Of a stretch of DNA of 64,000 nucleotides, positions 1-13,615 are shown in pieces. Source of the DNA: UBA710 sp051645705 (GTDB lineage Bacteria > Bacillota_I > Bacilli_A > Mycoplasmatales > Metamycoplasmataceae). Under the pieces are notes generated by a model that saw nothing but the letters and a program-made list of their open reading frames with translations, made no database searches and had not been told where the DNA came from. The position numbers were made by a program, and so were the translations under genes. The stretch covers positions 496,001-560,000 of the forward strand of contig JBOFBU010000002.1 in the NCBI GenBank assembly GCA_051645705.1, read 5' to 3'. Positions within the stretch are counted from its first letter, which is position 1, and each line of letters begins with the position of its first letter.

Positions 1-3000
1 AAAAGAAAAAAGTATTTTTATCAATATTGACTACTTCAATATTATCATTTGGTTTTTGTGTTTCTTGTTCTTCTAATGAAGTTATTAGTCCTAATGAAAA
101 TGAAAAAGAAGAAATTATTAATATTATAGGTAACGATGCAAGCAATTTAAATTTTAAAATAAATGCAAAACCAGAATATATAGTAAATAATGTTTTTTTT
201 TATCCAATATCATTAGCATTTATGGATGATATAAAAACACTTTATAATTTTGAAATATTGAATTTTAATGATCTATTAGATTTTAAAAATATTTCAATTT
301 CCCAGCCAATTAATTCTAACTTTTTTATAAGTTTTGAAGCTAGTTTAAAAAATAAAAATAATTTTTTTGAATTTAAATCTGAACAAAAATTGGGTAGTAG
401 TTTTTTTAGATTAGAGTTTGACTATATTAAAGAATATTACAATACTGCTTCAATTAATTTAGATCAACAAAATTCTTCCATTAATACCAAGAATTTTATT
501 ATTCAAGTTTTAAACCAAAACGATAGAAGTTTATTATCTTTCAATGATTTATTATATAAATATATAAAAATAAATGATTTAAATTCAGGTAATAACGCTT
601 TTGATATAGAGGCTGGAAGCAATCAAATAATATTAAATCCAGATATAGAAATAAATGGCATTCCATTTAAAGACAAAAGTCTTAAATTAATAATTAATAA
701 TAAAAATTTAATATCTTATCAGAGAAAAGTAGTTTATATTACAATAGATGAATCTGGAATACCAAATTATAATTCAGCAATCTATCCAGGTAAAGCAGAG
801 CTTGTTTTTTTAACATCTAAAAATAAAAATAAAAAAATAGTTTTTACTAGGGAAGTAAATTTTAATAATGAAGAATTTTTTGGTTTATTAGATTTATCTT
901 ATTTTGAAATAATCGAAATAATTGATAAAGGGAATCGTTTTTTTTCAGGTAATTTTTTCACCAAAGTTATTTTTTCCCCAAATTTAAAATCTAATATACC
1001 ACCGAAATTTCTTGATTTAACAAATTCTGTAAAGGAAGTTGATTTTAACGGAGCAACAACATCTATTCATATTGATTCATTTGATTCATCAATTGTAAAT
1101 TTTTTAGGTATTGAAAACATTCAAACAATTATTAATAAAGATATGACAATAAATATAGCAAATTTAATTCAAGGAAATAGTCTTGATTTATCTAGTATAA
1201 AAAACATTACAGAACTTAAATATATATTAATTTTTATTTTTAAAATTAAACCTATTTTTCTTAATAAACAAATTTCTAATATTAATAATATTATAGTTTC
1301 AAATTCTGAAATATGAACTAATGAAATTGGTACTATACTAGAAAAATTAGATACAACTAAAATAGTTTCAATTGAAATTAAATCTAAATTGCCAACTAAT
1401 TTCATATTTTCAGATTCTTTCTTAAAATTTACAAATTTACAAAAAATTAAAGTTGATTCTTCGATTGAACAATTTTCTTTCGTTAATGAAAATAAATTAA
1501 TAAATAAAATTGATATCGAAAGATCTTTTAATTTAGATATTCAAAATCTTATTAAAAATAATATTTTGAATATTGATAAAAATTTTAAATCGAAAAACAT
1601 TGATATAAAAAATTTATCAAAGTATTTTAACAATTATTCCTATTTAAATAAAACAATTAATAGTCAAACTAAACAATTAATTGATTCAATAAATTTTGTA
1701 GGGGATATTGATAGTTTTGAAATTTCTTCTATTAATTTACCAAATTTTAATGACTTAAAATTTATGAATAAATTACCTAATTCAAATAAGTATGGAAAAA
1801 TAATTTTTGATGAAAAAATAACATTAATAGATTTAAATGAAACAACTATAAATAACTATCAAACTAATACAGTTTTGGAAAGAAAAACTCCTATTATTGA
1901 AGGGATTGAAATTAAAAATGAAATTCTTACAATTGATAGTAAGCATTTAACTCAACAAAATGGGTTAAAAGTAATTCCATTATGAAAAAAAATAATTTTA
2001 TTGGAAACAAAATTCAAACAAATTATTTTTAAACAAACGCAAATTGCAGATAATGTTAACATTAAATTAATTAATAATTCTTTTATAAATCTAGACTTAA
2101 AAAATATTTCAAAATTAGATCTATCAAGTTTAACTAACATTACTATTTTGGATACAAATTCCTTTTCAAATAAAACTATAAAAGAAATCGTTTTACCTCC
2201 TAATTTATTAATAATAGGAAATAGTTCTTTTTTAAATTGTTTAGCATTAACATCTATTGTAATTCCTAGCACAGTAACAACAATAGAATCATCCGCTTTT
2301 AGTTCATCAGGACTTACTTCAATTGTAATTCCTGATTCAGTAATGACTATCGGTTCGTCTGCTTTTTCTAATTGTCTTAATCTTTCAAGTGTTACATTAC
2401 CAAAAGATTTAAAAATAATTTCTTCATCATTATTTTTAAATTCTAAAGCTTTAACATCTATTGTAATTCCTAGCACAGTAACATCAATAGAATCATCCGC
2501 TTTTAGTTCATCAGGACTTACTTCAATTGTAATTCCTGATTCAGTAATGACTATCGGTTCATCCGCTTTTTCTAATTGCCTTAATCTTTCAAGTGTTATA
2601 TTACCAAAAGATTTAAAAATAATTTCCTCTTCATTATTTTTTAATTCTAAAGCTTTAACATCAATAATAATTCCAAGCTTAGTAACATCAATAGAATCAT
2701 CCGCTTTTAGTTCATCAGGAATTACTTCAATTACAATCCCAGATTCAGTAATGACTATCGGTTCGTCCGCTTTTTCTAATTGTCTTAATCTTTCAAGTGT
2801 TATATTACCAAAAGATTTAAAAATAATTTCTTCATCATTATTTTTAAATTCTAAAGCTTTAACATCAATAATAATTCCAAGCTTAGTAACATCAATAGAA
2901 TCATCCGCTTTTAGTTCATCAGGACTTACTTCAATAAGTTTTCCTTCTACACTTAAAAATATAGGAGAAAATGCCTTTGCTGGATGTAATGGTCTTGCAG

Positions 3001-4103
3001 ATAAACAAATCAATATTCCTAACTCTATAGAATTAATAGGTGCACAAGCATTTAATTTTAATTCGCCAAACTTAAACTTTACTTCACCATCTAATCTAAA
3101 TATTATTAATTATATATCTGGAAAAAATTTACCAAAAATAAACAATGATTTTCTTGAAAAATTAGAAGTCAATAAATATATTATTTATAAACCTACCTTA
3201 CAAAAAAATGAATTAATAATAAAGTTCAATAATAATATAAATGAATCATCTTCATGAGAAAAAATTATTAAACAACTATTTTATTTTATTAATGAAGATA
3301 CTAAAATTGAACTAACAATGCCGAGTGTAGGTTCTACTTTTAATAATGTAGAATTTAATTTTACAAATTTAAATAATTTTTTCTTAACTCATTTAAAATC
3401 ATTTAAATTTAGTCAAATATTCTTTCCAAATAACTTTATGAATTTTATTCCTAATAATGCATTTAGTGATTTAAAAATTTCTAAATTGGATTTGCAAAAT
3501 CAATCTACACTTGAAGCAATTTATAATAGAGCATTTTATAATTGTGGTATTACTGATTTAAGTTTGCCTCCAAGTGTTAAAGAAATTAGAGATAACGCAT
3601 TTTCACTTAATGGTATTAATAAACTTATTTATGAACCCAATTTAAGAGGAACAAAAATATTAAATGGTGCTTTTTCTCATTCAACAAGTAGTTTGAATTA
3701 TGTAATTAATGAAAATGTTTTTGAAGTTGCTTGAAATGCATTTGGGCGTTTATCGACCGTTTCTAGAAACAAATTAGAAACAAATATTTGAAAAACTTAT
3801 TTTAATAATGATACAAAAATATTAGATCTTTCAAAATATAGACCAAATCAAAATGTTGATTTAAGTTCTAATGCAATTTCCTTTGTTGATATAAATGAAA
3901 TAATAATTCCTGATTATTTATTTATTTTAGATGAAAATATCTTTGAGAAAATATCTTGAAAAATTAAATCAATTAATTTAAATAATGCTGTTATCATTAA
4001 ATCAGGAGCATTAAATATATCTAATTCAGCAGTCCCTCAATCATTTACAAATAGTAAACAAACCATTTTAGAAAATAAAGATAAATCAATTATTATTGTA
4101 TAA
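1..4103 (+). CDS. Giant BspA-like leucine-rich-repeat surface lipoprotein (5' end just outside window)
   Basis: The reading frame is open from the first bases to TAA at 4101-4103 once TGA is read as Trp (about 1,367 codons). The window probably begins one or two codons after the start: the visible N-terminus is lysine-rich, followed by a hydrophobic stretch ending FGFCVSC, a loose lipobox, so the mature protein is probably lipid-anchored outside. Residues about 740-1000 hold LRR_5/BspA-type repeats of the pattern IPxxVxxIxxxAFxxxxLTSIxIP, and further single repeats follow near 3470-3660 (ALF/AFYNCGI pattern). BspA-type repeats in other bacteria mediate adhesion or binding; here the ligand is unknown. 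The central repeat block is a near-identical DNA tandem repeat (separate entry), so copy number may vary. No terminator is obvious after the stop. Confidence 0.8.
2247..2936 (+). repeat. 204-bp in-frame tandem repeat encoding LRR units
   Basis: The motif beginning TTAACATCWAT recurs at 2247, 2451, 2655 and 2859, exactly 204 bp apart, giving three full copies and a partial fourth. Each unit encodes 68 residues, i.e. three BspA-type leucine-rich repeats, so gain or loss of a unit keeps the frame. Copies differ by only a few bases, which suggests recent duplication or gene conversion. Confidence 0.9.
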
Positions 4104-4121
4104 ATCTCTATAAAATAATGA

Positions 4122-4150
4122 TATAATTTTTAAAAATTAAATAATTAAGG
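4122..4150 (+). promoter_or_regulatory. -10 box and ribosome binding site for the 4161 gene
   Basis: TATAAT at 4122-4127 lies 18 bp after the preceding stop and 33 bp before the ATG; AAGG at 4147-4150 is a modest Shine-Dalgarno. No convincing -35 box is seen. Confidence 0.55.
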
Positions 4151-4160
4151 ATTTTAAAAT

Positions 4161-5753
4161 ATGAAGTTATCGAATAAATCAAAAGTTTTAATTGCCTCTT
4201 CTTCATTTATTATTTCAAGTTTAGTTATTGCAGGAATAGCCATTTGTTCAACTTCTACTTTAAATAAAAATCAAGGATTTGATGAAGTTAAACAACAAAT
4301 TAACCAAATTTACAAAGATGATAAAAATGCAATAAAACCAACATTTGAAAAAAGCAATTATATTTTTAATAATGTACCAAACAAAATAAGTGATTATTCT
4401 TTAAAATTTTTTCTAATTAATCAATTGGGTTTTAACCCTTTAACATTAGAAAATATTGAATCAGGTACATATGTTGATAAAGATCCAAATTTGGAACAAA
4501 ATGAAAAACTTTTAAATGGAACTACAAAAGAAAGATTTTTTAAAGTATTTGATTTTGCAAAATTTAATGAAAAATTTGGAAATAGATTCCAATTAAACTT
4601 AAAATCAATAAGTTTTTCTTTAAAAGATGGAATGCAACAACTTAGTGTTTCAGTTTTTTCTTCACCTAAGTCAAATCCTACTAGTTTTACTTCGGATATA
4701 ATGACATTTACTTTTGGTGATGAATTATTTGCTTCAAATCAACAAAGTTTAGAAGTTTTATTAACAAATTTTAATAAAATAACCAATAACGCTTCTGAAA
4801 CTCAAATATTTTTAAATTACGAAAATCAAAATACTACTGAGTATCAGTTTAAAATAGGAACAATTACTAACAATAATTTTAATTTTGTATTAGGAATTTT
4901 ACCTTTAGAAAATTCAACTGGACCAATTAAAATTAATTTTTTAGGATTTGATGTATATATATTTTTAGCTAATAAAACTCTTAATCCTAATGCAATTCCT
5001 TCTAAATCTATTAGTTGAATAGCTAGTTCTTCAGCAACTCAACCTTCATTAGATCCAGCACAATGAAATAAAACTACTTATAGTTTAGAGTTAGAAATCA
5101 AACCAGATGTTCCAACTCCTATTCAATATGATGTTGTATTATTTAACAAAAATACAACAGCAGAGCAAGTTATTGCTTCTAAAGTAAATAAATATGAAAC
5201 AACTTTAAGATTTAAAACTGGTACTACAAATCCAATTAATAACGAAAGAGATCAAGCAAATGATTTATTATTTAGTTATGATTTTGGTAATGTAGTTGTT
5301 GAAGGAAATCCAGATGATGCAACAGCGATTAAAGTTGAAGTTAATATTTATAATAAATCAACAGGTCTTTTTAGAGAAAAATATGAAAAAATTGTACAAG
5401 TTTTATCTGTTCCTCAAAATTTAATAAATAATATTATTACTAATAATAATTTATCAAATTATATAGATGTTCAAATTAAACCTGAATTTTCAGCACAACC
5501 ACTTACATATTTTGAAAATATTATTCCTACAAAAGAAGAATTAGAAAAACATTTTGTTTTAACTATTAAACCGGAAGTTGATAATAATAAAGGAACATCT
5601 ACATTAGATTATCAATTTTCACAATCTTATATATCTATTCAAAATACCCCTGAAAAAGCCGTTTTTGTAACAATTAATATATCAAGTAAAAGAAACCCAG
5701 GAATCTCTTCATTGTTTATTTTTAAAATTACAAAGGGTTTTTCAACAACATAA
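4161..5753 (+). CDS. Secreted or lipid-anchored protein of unknown function
   Basis: 530 residues reading through TGA at 5016 and 5064. The N-terminus has lysines, then a hydrophobic segment (about residues 9-29, VLIASSSFIISSLVIAGIAI) followed by Cys 30, so it is either a lipoprotein with an atypical box (AIC) or a membrane-anchored protein. The remainder is hydrophilic, rich in Asn, Lys and Gln, with no membrane segment and no family I recognise. It has its own promoter and is followed by a separate promoter for the next gene. Surface location is inferred from the signal only. Confidence 0.75.
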
Positions 5754-5788
5754 ATCATTAATTATTGAATAAAATATTAAAAATGATT

Positions 5789-5820
5789 TATAATTTAATA
5801 ATTAAATTTAAAAAATTAGG
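5789..5820 (+). promoter_or_regulatory. -10 box and RBS for the 5827-10953 operon
   Basis: TATAAT at 5789-5794, followed by TTAGGAAA ending just before the ATG at 5827. It starts a likely two-gene operon because only 18 bp separate the next two genes. Confidence 0.5.
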
Positions 5821-5826
5821 AAACGT

Positions 5827-7458
5827 ATGATCACAGAAGGCAAAAAAACTCAATTAGAACCAATATCAAATTCAATAATTTCAAATAAAGAAATTTTGAC
5901 TAAACATTTTGTATGGGAAAAATACTTTCAAATTATTGTTTATTTAATATATGGATTATTTTTTTCATTAATTCCTTCTATTTTTATTTTTTCAAAAATA
6001 TCTTTTACAAATGAAAAAATAAATTTAGCAGAAACAACATTTATCTTATCTATTTTATTAGCCGGAATTTTTTCAATATATGCGATATATTGAATATTCT
6101 CGGGAGATTTTAAAAAAATATATTTTAAAAGATATTATATTACGCATATTATTAATGCAACATTTTTATCAGCTATTTTATTAGTTTTAACAATTGTTTT
6201 CCCATATAATCAAGGACAATTAAATTTTGTAGAAATTAACGAAAAAAGATTATTTTTATTCTTAATGCTTTCACTTTTATGATTTATAGCTTTTATATTA
6301 ACAATTTTTGTAACAGTTTTCCCAAATAGAAAAAAATTTCAATCAACTTTTATTAAAGCAAATTTTACATTCTTTATTTCTCTTATATGAATTGTTGAAA
6401 TGATCTTAAGTTTTGTTTTTGGAATTGAATATAATAAAACAAATACTGATTCAACAACTTTAATTTATGGTCTTGCAATTATAATAATTGCAATATTAAA
6501 TATTGGATTAACTGTTTATTCATTTATTTTTGTAAGATTATATAAAGAAACAATTTTAGCTGATAAAACAGAAAGAGAAATTTCATCAATTTATAATAAA
6601 AGATTTTTATCATTTTTATTTAAATTCGTTATCTTTATTTCATTAATTGTTTTTGTAGTAGCTGCTATTATTGATTTACCATTAATTTTTAAAATAACAG
6701 ATCCACTTATACTTGTTGAAATAATTATAGATGTATTATTAGTTGGTTTCTTTGTAATAACAGTAATTTTACAAAGATCAAAACTTAAATCAAAAACTAA
6801 TGAAAATAAATCATTTTTATCAGCATTAGATTCAGAATTCATTTTAGAATTATTAGTTTGAATAATTATTTTAAAAGCAACAACTTTAGCAAGTAGTAAT
6901 ACACAAAATTCTGATTCACCATTCTTTATTTTATTAATTTCATCAATTTCAACGTTAGCATTACTTTTATTTGCAACTTCAATTGGAATTAATTTCCCTA
7001 ATATTAAAAATACAAGTTCATTTATTGTAAATGGTGCAATGTTAATATTAGTTTTCATAACATTAGTAGTTTTTGGAACATGATATAAATCATTCCAATT
7101 TAATGAAAATATTGAAAATGTAGCAAAAATTTTATTATTAGAAGTAACTCTAGGATTAACTGTTAATATTTCATTATACTTCTTCGGTTATTTAGTAGCT
7201 TCAAAATCAAATCCTGCAACAAAATTTGTTGAAAAACCAAAACAACAAGAACAAGTAGTAAAAAATGAAGTTGAAGAAGATGGACAAATTAATCCTGTTA
7301 ATCCAATTGAACCAGTTAATTCAGATAAAGTAAAAGCAAAAACTGAAGTTAAAGATGAATTAAATAAAAAGGAAGATAAACAAGTCTTTCCTGATTTAAA
7401 AGAACAACAAAAAAAACAAGAACAACAAAAACCAGAATTTGTTAAAAACGTAGGATAA
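5827..7458 (+). CDS. Polytopic membrane protein of unknown function
   Basis: 543 residues with several TGA Trp codons. About ten to twelve hydrophobic segments span residues 40-470, arranged in pairs with short loops. The last ~80 residues are a charged cytoplasmic-type tail rich in Lys, Glu, Gln and Pro (for example QQKKQEQQKPEF). No transporter signature, ATPase motif or enzyme motif is visible. It resembles uncharacterised multi-span membrane proteins common in mycoplasmas (possibly the MSC_0882-type family, a guess). The gene sits 18 bp upstream of the large surface protein gene and is probably co-transcribed, which suggests a joint role in the envelope. Confidence 0.75.
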
Positions 7459-7476
7459 AAAGAAAAGAAGGTAAAT

Positions 7477-10400
7477 ATGAAAAGTTCAAATAAAAAAAAT
7501 ATTATAAAATCATCACTATTAGTAGCGACTACATCAGCACTTTGTGCAGGAGTGTTTTTAGCTTCTAATTCAATTGTTAATGAAAAAAATAATAGTCAAA
7601 TAGTAAATTTAAATAATAATTTAAGAGAAGTGGCTCCTCCAATTACTCCACAACCAAATGATCCTATTACAAATAATAATACAATTTTTTATTTACCACC
7701 TAACTCTATAACAGCCATGGCAGGTATTTCTTCTACTACAACAGTAGCTCAAATTCAAGCTAAAGAAGCAGAATACCAAAAAATTATTGATAATCTTCAA
7801 GCAGCTAATAATGGTTCATTAATTAGTCAAAATGTTGGATTTAAATCTTTAGTAGAAGCTCTACAATTGTTAATTAAAAAAGCTCCAGCCGGATCTAATC
7901 CAAGTGCCTTTTGAGGTGGTTATGCAGAAGATTCATATTTAGGAAAAGTAAGTACATGAGTTTATTTTAATGGTTTACAAATGAATAATGCCGATAGAGA
8001 AAAAATCTTAACTGGTTTTGGAATTAATATGGATATTACTCAACAATTTAATGATTACATTGTTATTGATGAAGTAAATAGATGAGTAAAAGACATGAGT
8101 GGTTATTATGAAAATGCCAATAAAAGAGTAAATTTAAGAGGACAAGCAACATCAATTTTTGATATAAGTACAGGAACATCATCTAATGTTGATTTAGGTA
8201 CTGAATATGAAGCTGGTTATAATACATTTGTTAAAGTAGCGGAAATTACACCACAAAGTGGAAAAGATATAGTTTTTAAATTAGAAGCTAAAAACAGAAA
8301 CGCAACTTTAATTATTAAAAATAATAATAATCAAATTCAATCTTCTACTGATAATTTAGCTCAAAAAGCATTAAAATATAGTATTTTTGGTAGATATGAA
8401 GTAGGTAGAGGGATAGATGCAACTTTTACTTCAGAAGATTATAGTAATTTTGTTATTCAACAAATATCAAATGGTAAAATTGGACTTTTTGTAAGATTAA
8501 AAAATGGAGAAATAATTAATAGTTTAAGACCAGAAAATCCTAGTACAGTAGATAGATTTGGTATTTTAGATATTCAAAAATCAAATAAAGTAGCAGATTC
8601 TATTTTATTAGAACCTCAAACCGTAGATAATACAATAAATCAAGTTGAGTTTTTTTCAGATATATTAAGTTTTACTAATAATCCAACAGTTACAGATTTA
8701 CCTACAGATGCAATAGAATCAACAAAAGTTAAAAGTATAAATATTAATAAAACATTAAAATATTTTATAGCTGATAATATTGTAATGCCTTCTTCATTCG
8801 ATTTATTTTATAGTGATCAAAGTAATAATTTACAAAATATAAATAAAGTAGAAAATACAGGTCCAGTTTTAGGTCAATTTTTATCAATAACTCCAACATT
8901 TCTTCAAGAAGCAGGTAAAATTTCTCCAGAAACTATTGCTTCTCCAGAAGTTATATTTTATGACCAAATGTTAACAGATCTTGGGGATGCTAAAAAAAGA
9001 GCTGTAGAAGATAATCCATTATTATTAGGATTTGCAATGCAATCAAAACATGGAACTGTTGCACCTAATGTTTGAGAACAAAATATTTATTTTAATAGTG
9101 ATTACACAGGTCTTGTAGAAAATATACAACAACCATATTTTAAATTAAATGGTCTAGCAGGGAATGGGTTATTTTATGAACCAATATTTTCATCTCAACC
9201 TAAAAAAATAACAGATGCATTATCTAATTCAGTTTGAAGTGTTAAAGATGTTAAAAAATTATCAAATCCAAATCAAATTATTTTTGATAAAGTTGGGGAT
9301 ATTTATATTGAAGATTGATCTCAAAGTTTAAAACCTTTACAAACTACAAGACAATTATCATTTTCAACTACAGGTGAAGTTAAATTTCAAATAGGTCAAA
9401 ATAATAAATTTTTCAATATTACAATCGATAATAAACAAATGGATTATTCATTAACACCAAATGAAATTTATAAAAAAGCAAGTTTGTATTATTCAAATCT
9501 TCAAGAAATTGTTTTACAATTAATGCCTTCGTTACAAACATCAGATAATGATAAAAAATATAATTTATTTACACAAAATATTTTTGAAATAAAAGGTACA
9601 CAAACTTCTTCAAAAATAATTGAACGTTTAATATCAAATTTTGGTAATGATGATGCTTTTATTAAAGAATTCCAAACTTTATTAAATATTGATGACCAAG
9701 GAAATCAAACAACTCCTCCTACAACCGAACAAATTAGTCAAATTAATGTAATAATAGCTAAATTAATAGAAAATTCTTATAATGATTTAGTAGATACATT
9801 TAATAAACAAATTAATGCTTGATTCCTTTCTCAAGTACAAACATGAGCAAATGATCCAACAAGTAAAACAAAAATAATTAATCCTACAGTAGTTAAAGCC
9901 TTTTTAGATAAAGAAACAAATTTATTTGAAAAAGTAACAACCGAAAAATTCTTCCAAGATGCTGAAGGAACAAATAAACAAAAAATTAATGGACTGTTAA
10001 ATTTCTTATATATTTCTTCTCCTTCATCTAATTTATATTTAGGATCATCTTTATTTGGTCCACCAAACTTAGATGAACCAAATAGTATTGGAACAGTATT
10101 TTCATTGTTAGCATCTAATAAAAGTAATATTTCATTTGATACAGAACTTGATAAAATTTTAGATCAACCAGGAATATTTAATAATATTTATGCATTTTAT
10201 AATACATTATTCGCTTCTCTTTCTCCAAGTAATGAATATTCATTTGATTTATTAAAAAATAATTCATTAAAATCTGGAAATAAAATTGAAGTTAAATGAG
10301 GAAATAATACTGTAAATGGAATAGATGGAATTTTTAATTTTATAGATACTCAATTAAGCACACCTTTATTATTAGCTTTTCCTGGAACATCAACTTCAGG

Positions 10401-10953
10401 ATTAGTTAATCAACAAATTAATAAGTTATCAATGGTTGCCGCTTCTTCAAATATGATAAGTATTTTAATTAAAAAATACGAAGAAAATAAAATAAATGAT
10501 GTTTATCAAGCAAAATTATATAAAAATGCATTAGATACAAGTTTCTCAAATCCAATAATTTTATATTACTTTATGAATGCTTATAGTAGTGTTCATCCTG
10601 AATTACTTAATAATTTTTCAAACTTAGAACAATTTACTAATTTCGCTTCTACACAACAAGGAGCTACAAAATTAAATGAATTAATGAATGAAGATGTTGT
10701 TAAATATGTTTTAAAATTAATTTCTCCAACAGGAATTAAAGATAATTGAAACTTTACAATTTGAAATCAAATAGTACCAATAGCATTAGCATTAATAGCA
10801 GTAGGAATTTTCATTCCTTCAAGCATTATTTTATCTAAAAAATCTAAAATTCAAAGTTTATCTAATATATCAAAAATTGCAATTATAATTTTAATGGTAA
10901 TAAGTGTAGCGATTTTAGCATTTTCAATATTATCATTTATAAGTTTTATTTAA
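7477..10953 (+). CDS. Very large membrane-anchored surface protein of unknown function
   Basis: 1,158 residues after reading through many TGA codons. It starts with ATG preceded by GAAGG. A signal-anchor segment lies near residues 11-31 (SSLLVATTSALCAGVFLA), without a convincing lipobox. The middle ~1,050 residues are hydrophilic and Trp-containing. Two hydrophobic segments close the protein (around VPIALALIAVGIFIPSSII and IIILMVISVAILAFSILSF). The topology therefore suggests a large extracellular domain tethered at both ends. No repeats or enzyme motifs are seen. An adhesin, lipoprotein-processing or motility role is possible but nothing in the sequence decides it. Confidence 0.75.
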
Positions 10954-10963
10954 TTAAAACCTA

Positions 10964-10989
10964 TTGATATTTATAATTTTTAGTATAAT
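10964..10989 (+). promoter_or_regulatory. Promoter of secDF, probably giving a leaderless mRNA
   Basis: TTGATA at 10964-10969 and TATAAT at 10984-10989 (spacer 14) with a second TATAAT at 10972-10977. The ATG begins at 10998, only 8 nt after the downstream -10 box, and no Shine-Dalgarno is present. Confidence 0.5.
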
Positions 10990-10997
10990 TTTATTTA

Positions 10998-13607
10998 ATG
11001 TTTAAAAAAATAAAAAATATATTTAAATTAAATAGCAAAAAAAGATGATTTATTGTTTCTACTTTATCATTTTTATCTCTTTTATTTGTTAGCTTAGGAT
11101 CAGTATTTTTACTTAATAATTCTAAGACATCAAATATTTATCAAAATGGTGCTAATATAACTTATACAATTAGCGACTCTTCTGGAGAAATTACCGATAA
11201 AAATAAATTAGAAGAAAATAAAAATGATTTAATTAAAAGACTGGAATTATTATATCCACAAAGTAATTATCAAGCATTAATCCCATATATAGAATCGGGA
11301 ACAAATAATTCTTTAATTAATAATCAATCTCTTATTTCCGTTGATGTAACTAAATTAAATACAAATGAACAACTTTTAGCTTTTAAAGAATTAATAACAA
11401 AAAAAACACAATATTCAATAATTGAGTTTAAAAATGCAAAACAAGAATATGTTCCATTTGATTTAAATAATCCTAGTTTTATAAATTTAGAAGATATTTT
11501 TAAAGATGCTCAAATTAATCAAAACAAAATAACATTAATATCTAATGGGAAATATCCTTCTTTATTTGCTAATGGAAGTGAATATTTAATTATTAAAGAT
11601 ATTAATAAATTAATTAAAGAAATAAACCAAAACAAAAATTTATATAATTCTTTTACTTCAACAGCACCTGATGGAGCTAATCAAAATTTATTTAAATTTT
11701 TATTTTATGTTTTACCAAGTGGTCAAGATACAGATAGTCCCGTTAATGGAATATTAAAAACAAAAAAACTAGGAGAAATAGATTCAATAGATTATTTAGT
11801 TTCTATTAATAAAGCAGATGCTTATATTAGTTTAGATAATAATTCTTCATTTGCTCTTGGTTTTGAAAAATATCTTCCAGATCAATCAAGTAAATTTTAT
11901 AATGAAACATTTTATGATTTAAAGCATTCAGTTAAAGCAATTAATTATAAAATTATTTCTTCTTCATTTCTTACAGCAAAAAATGGAACTAATGTTTTTC
12001 TTTATTTATTAATTGCGGCGGGAGTAATATTATCTTTGGTAGCAATTTTTTTACTTGTTAATTATGGTTTATTAGGTTTTTTAAATATTATTTCAACAGC
12101 TTTATTAATATTTTTAACATTATTAATGATTTCTGTTTTTAGAGGTGATTATGATCCTCTAACAATTCTCCTTATACTTGCTTCTTCAATTTTTTCATTA
12201 GTATTTAATTTTGGCTTCTTTGAAAGAATAAAAAAAGAAATAAAAAATGGAATAAAAGCAGATAAGGCAATTTTTAAAGCTAATAAATTGTTTTTTAAAT
12301 CATCATTTTTAACTCAAGTTATTCAAATTGTCATTTCTCTTTTAATTTTCTTTATAACTCCTCCTAATCTTCAAATATTCTCAGGTGTTTTATTAATTCA
12401 ATCATTATTCTCATTTTTTATATCTTTTGTAGGTCTTAGATGATGTATTAGATTATTAGCTAAAACTATTGCTTTTGAAAACCTTAAACCTTGATTTATA
12501 GGAATATGAACTTCTTCTAAAAAATTAGTTAATATTCAAGAAACAAATGAAATTAGAATAAATAGAAAAAATAGTAATCCTCTTTCAAGAATTACTGTTG
12601 AAAAAAATTATTTAAAATATTCTAAAGGCGCTTTAATTGGAACAATATCATTATTATTTATTTCTTTAATTGCTTTTATGACATTTGGATTAATAAACAA
12701 ATCAGCTATTTCTAGTTTCAACTTATCAAATATAGATCGTGATAGAACAGTTTTAATTTTCAATAAAGGAAATGACAAACCATTATCTGATACAGATGCT
12801 GATTATGTTATTAATAAAATTAATGAAAATAAACAATTTGATTTAAATACTTTAGAAATAAGAAAAGAAAGTGCTAATACTGAGGGAAATCAATTTATTG
12901 TTTTTGCAACAGTAAATAAATTGCCAAATAATCTTAAAGATTTTACTTTGTTATTAGCATCGCAAGGAATAGAATTTTATCGTTATGCTCTTCCAGATTC
13001 TGATATTCAACAATCAATTTTAGATTCAATATATATTGGATTAGCATCAATTGGAATAATGACAGCATTTATTTTAGTTAGATATAAATATCCAAGTGCT
13101 TTAAGTGTTTTCCTTTCAATGATAATTGGAATTCCATTCTTTATATTGTCATTTATCTTATTCCAAATTCCAATAAGTATGATGATGAGCCCAATTATTA
13201 TAGTTGCTTCTATTTGATTTGTTATTAATTTATGTACTATTATCAATAGAATAAATGAAAAAATCAAAACAAAAAATATTAATATTCTTGAAAAAGTAGA
13301 TTTAAAGAAAATTGCAGTTGACTCAATAAGAGACAAAATAAGAGAATTAATTAAAATTAATTTATTATTTATATTTGTATTCTTAATTACAACAGTTTTT
13401 ATTGGGGTATTATCATGAACAGTTACTATTCCGTTAATAATTTTTGCTCTATTATCATTTGTAATATCAATTTATGTTTTACCATTTATCTATGTTCAAA
13501 TAGAAAATTTCAAAATAAAAAGAAAAAGAAAAAGAATTGAAACAAACTTCTGAGATGTAGAAGTTGTTAAAGAACAAGTATTTATATCATTTAACGATAT
13601 TAAATAA
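10998..13607 (+). CDS. secDF: Fused protein-export membrane protein SecDF
   Basis: 869 residues. SecDF works with SecYEG to pull translocating proteins out using the proton gradient. One N-terminal membrane helix (residues 16-36) is followed by a large soluble periplasm-type domain to about residue 335, then a cluster of five helices (SecD part). A second helix near residue 550, a smaller soluble domain and five further helices make the SecF part, giving the standard 12-helix fused layout. Short conserved stretches such as LYIGLASIGIMTAFILVRYK fit SecF. The soluble domains are strongly diverged, as usual in mollicutes. It stands alone, upstream of hisS, with a terminator hairpin after it. Confidence 0.85.
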
Positions 13608-13613
13608 TATAAT
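13608..13613 (+). promoter_or_regulatory. Possible -10 box for hisS-aspS
   Basis: TATAAT overlaps the end of secDF by proximity (stop at 13605-13607). If used, transcription would start at the foot of the hairpin at 13616-13639, putting that hairpin in the hisS leader. A strong AGGAG at 13652-13656 precedes the hisS ATG. Confidence 0.35.
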
Positions 13614-13615
13614 AT

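Noticed and set aside
1952..3013. 353-codon minus-strand open frame across the LRR repeat block
   Set aside because: It exists only because the 204-bp repeat is multiplied; the plus strand has the signal peptide, LRR pattern and continuous frame.
6591..7058. 155-codon minus-strand frame
   Set aside because: Lies within the polytopic membrane protein gene; no RBS and a composition typical of an antisense shadow.
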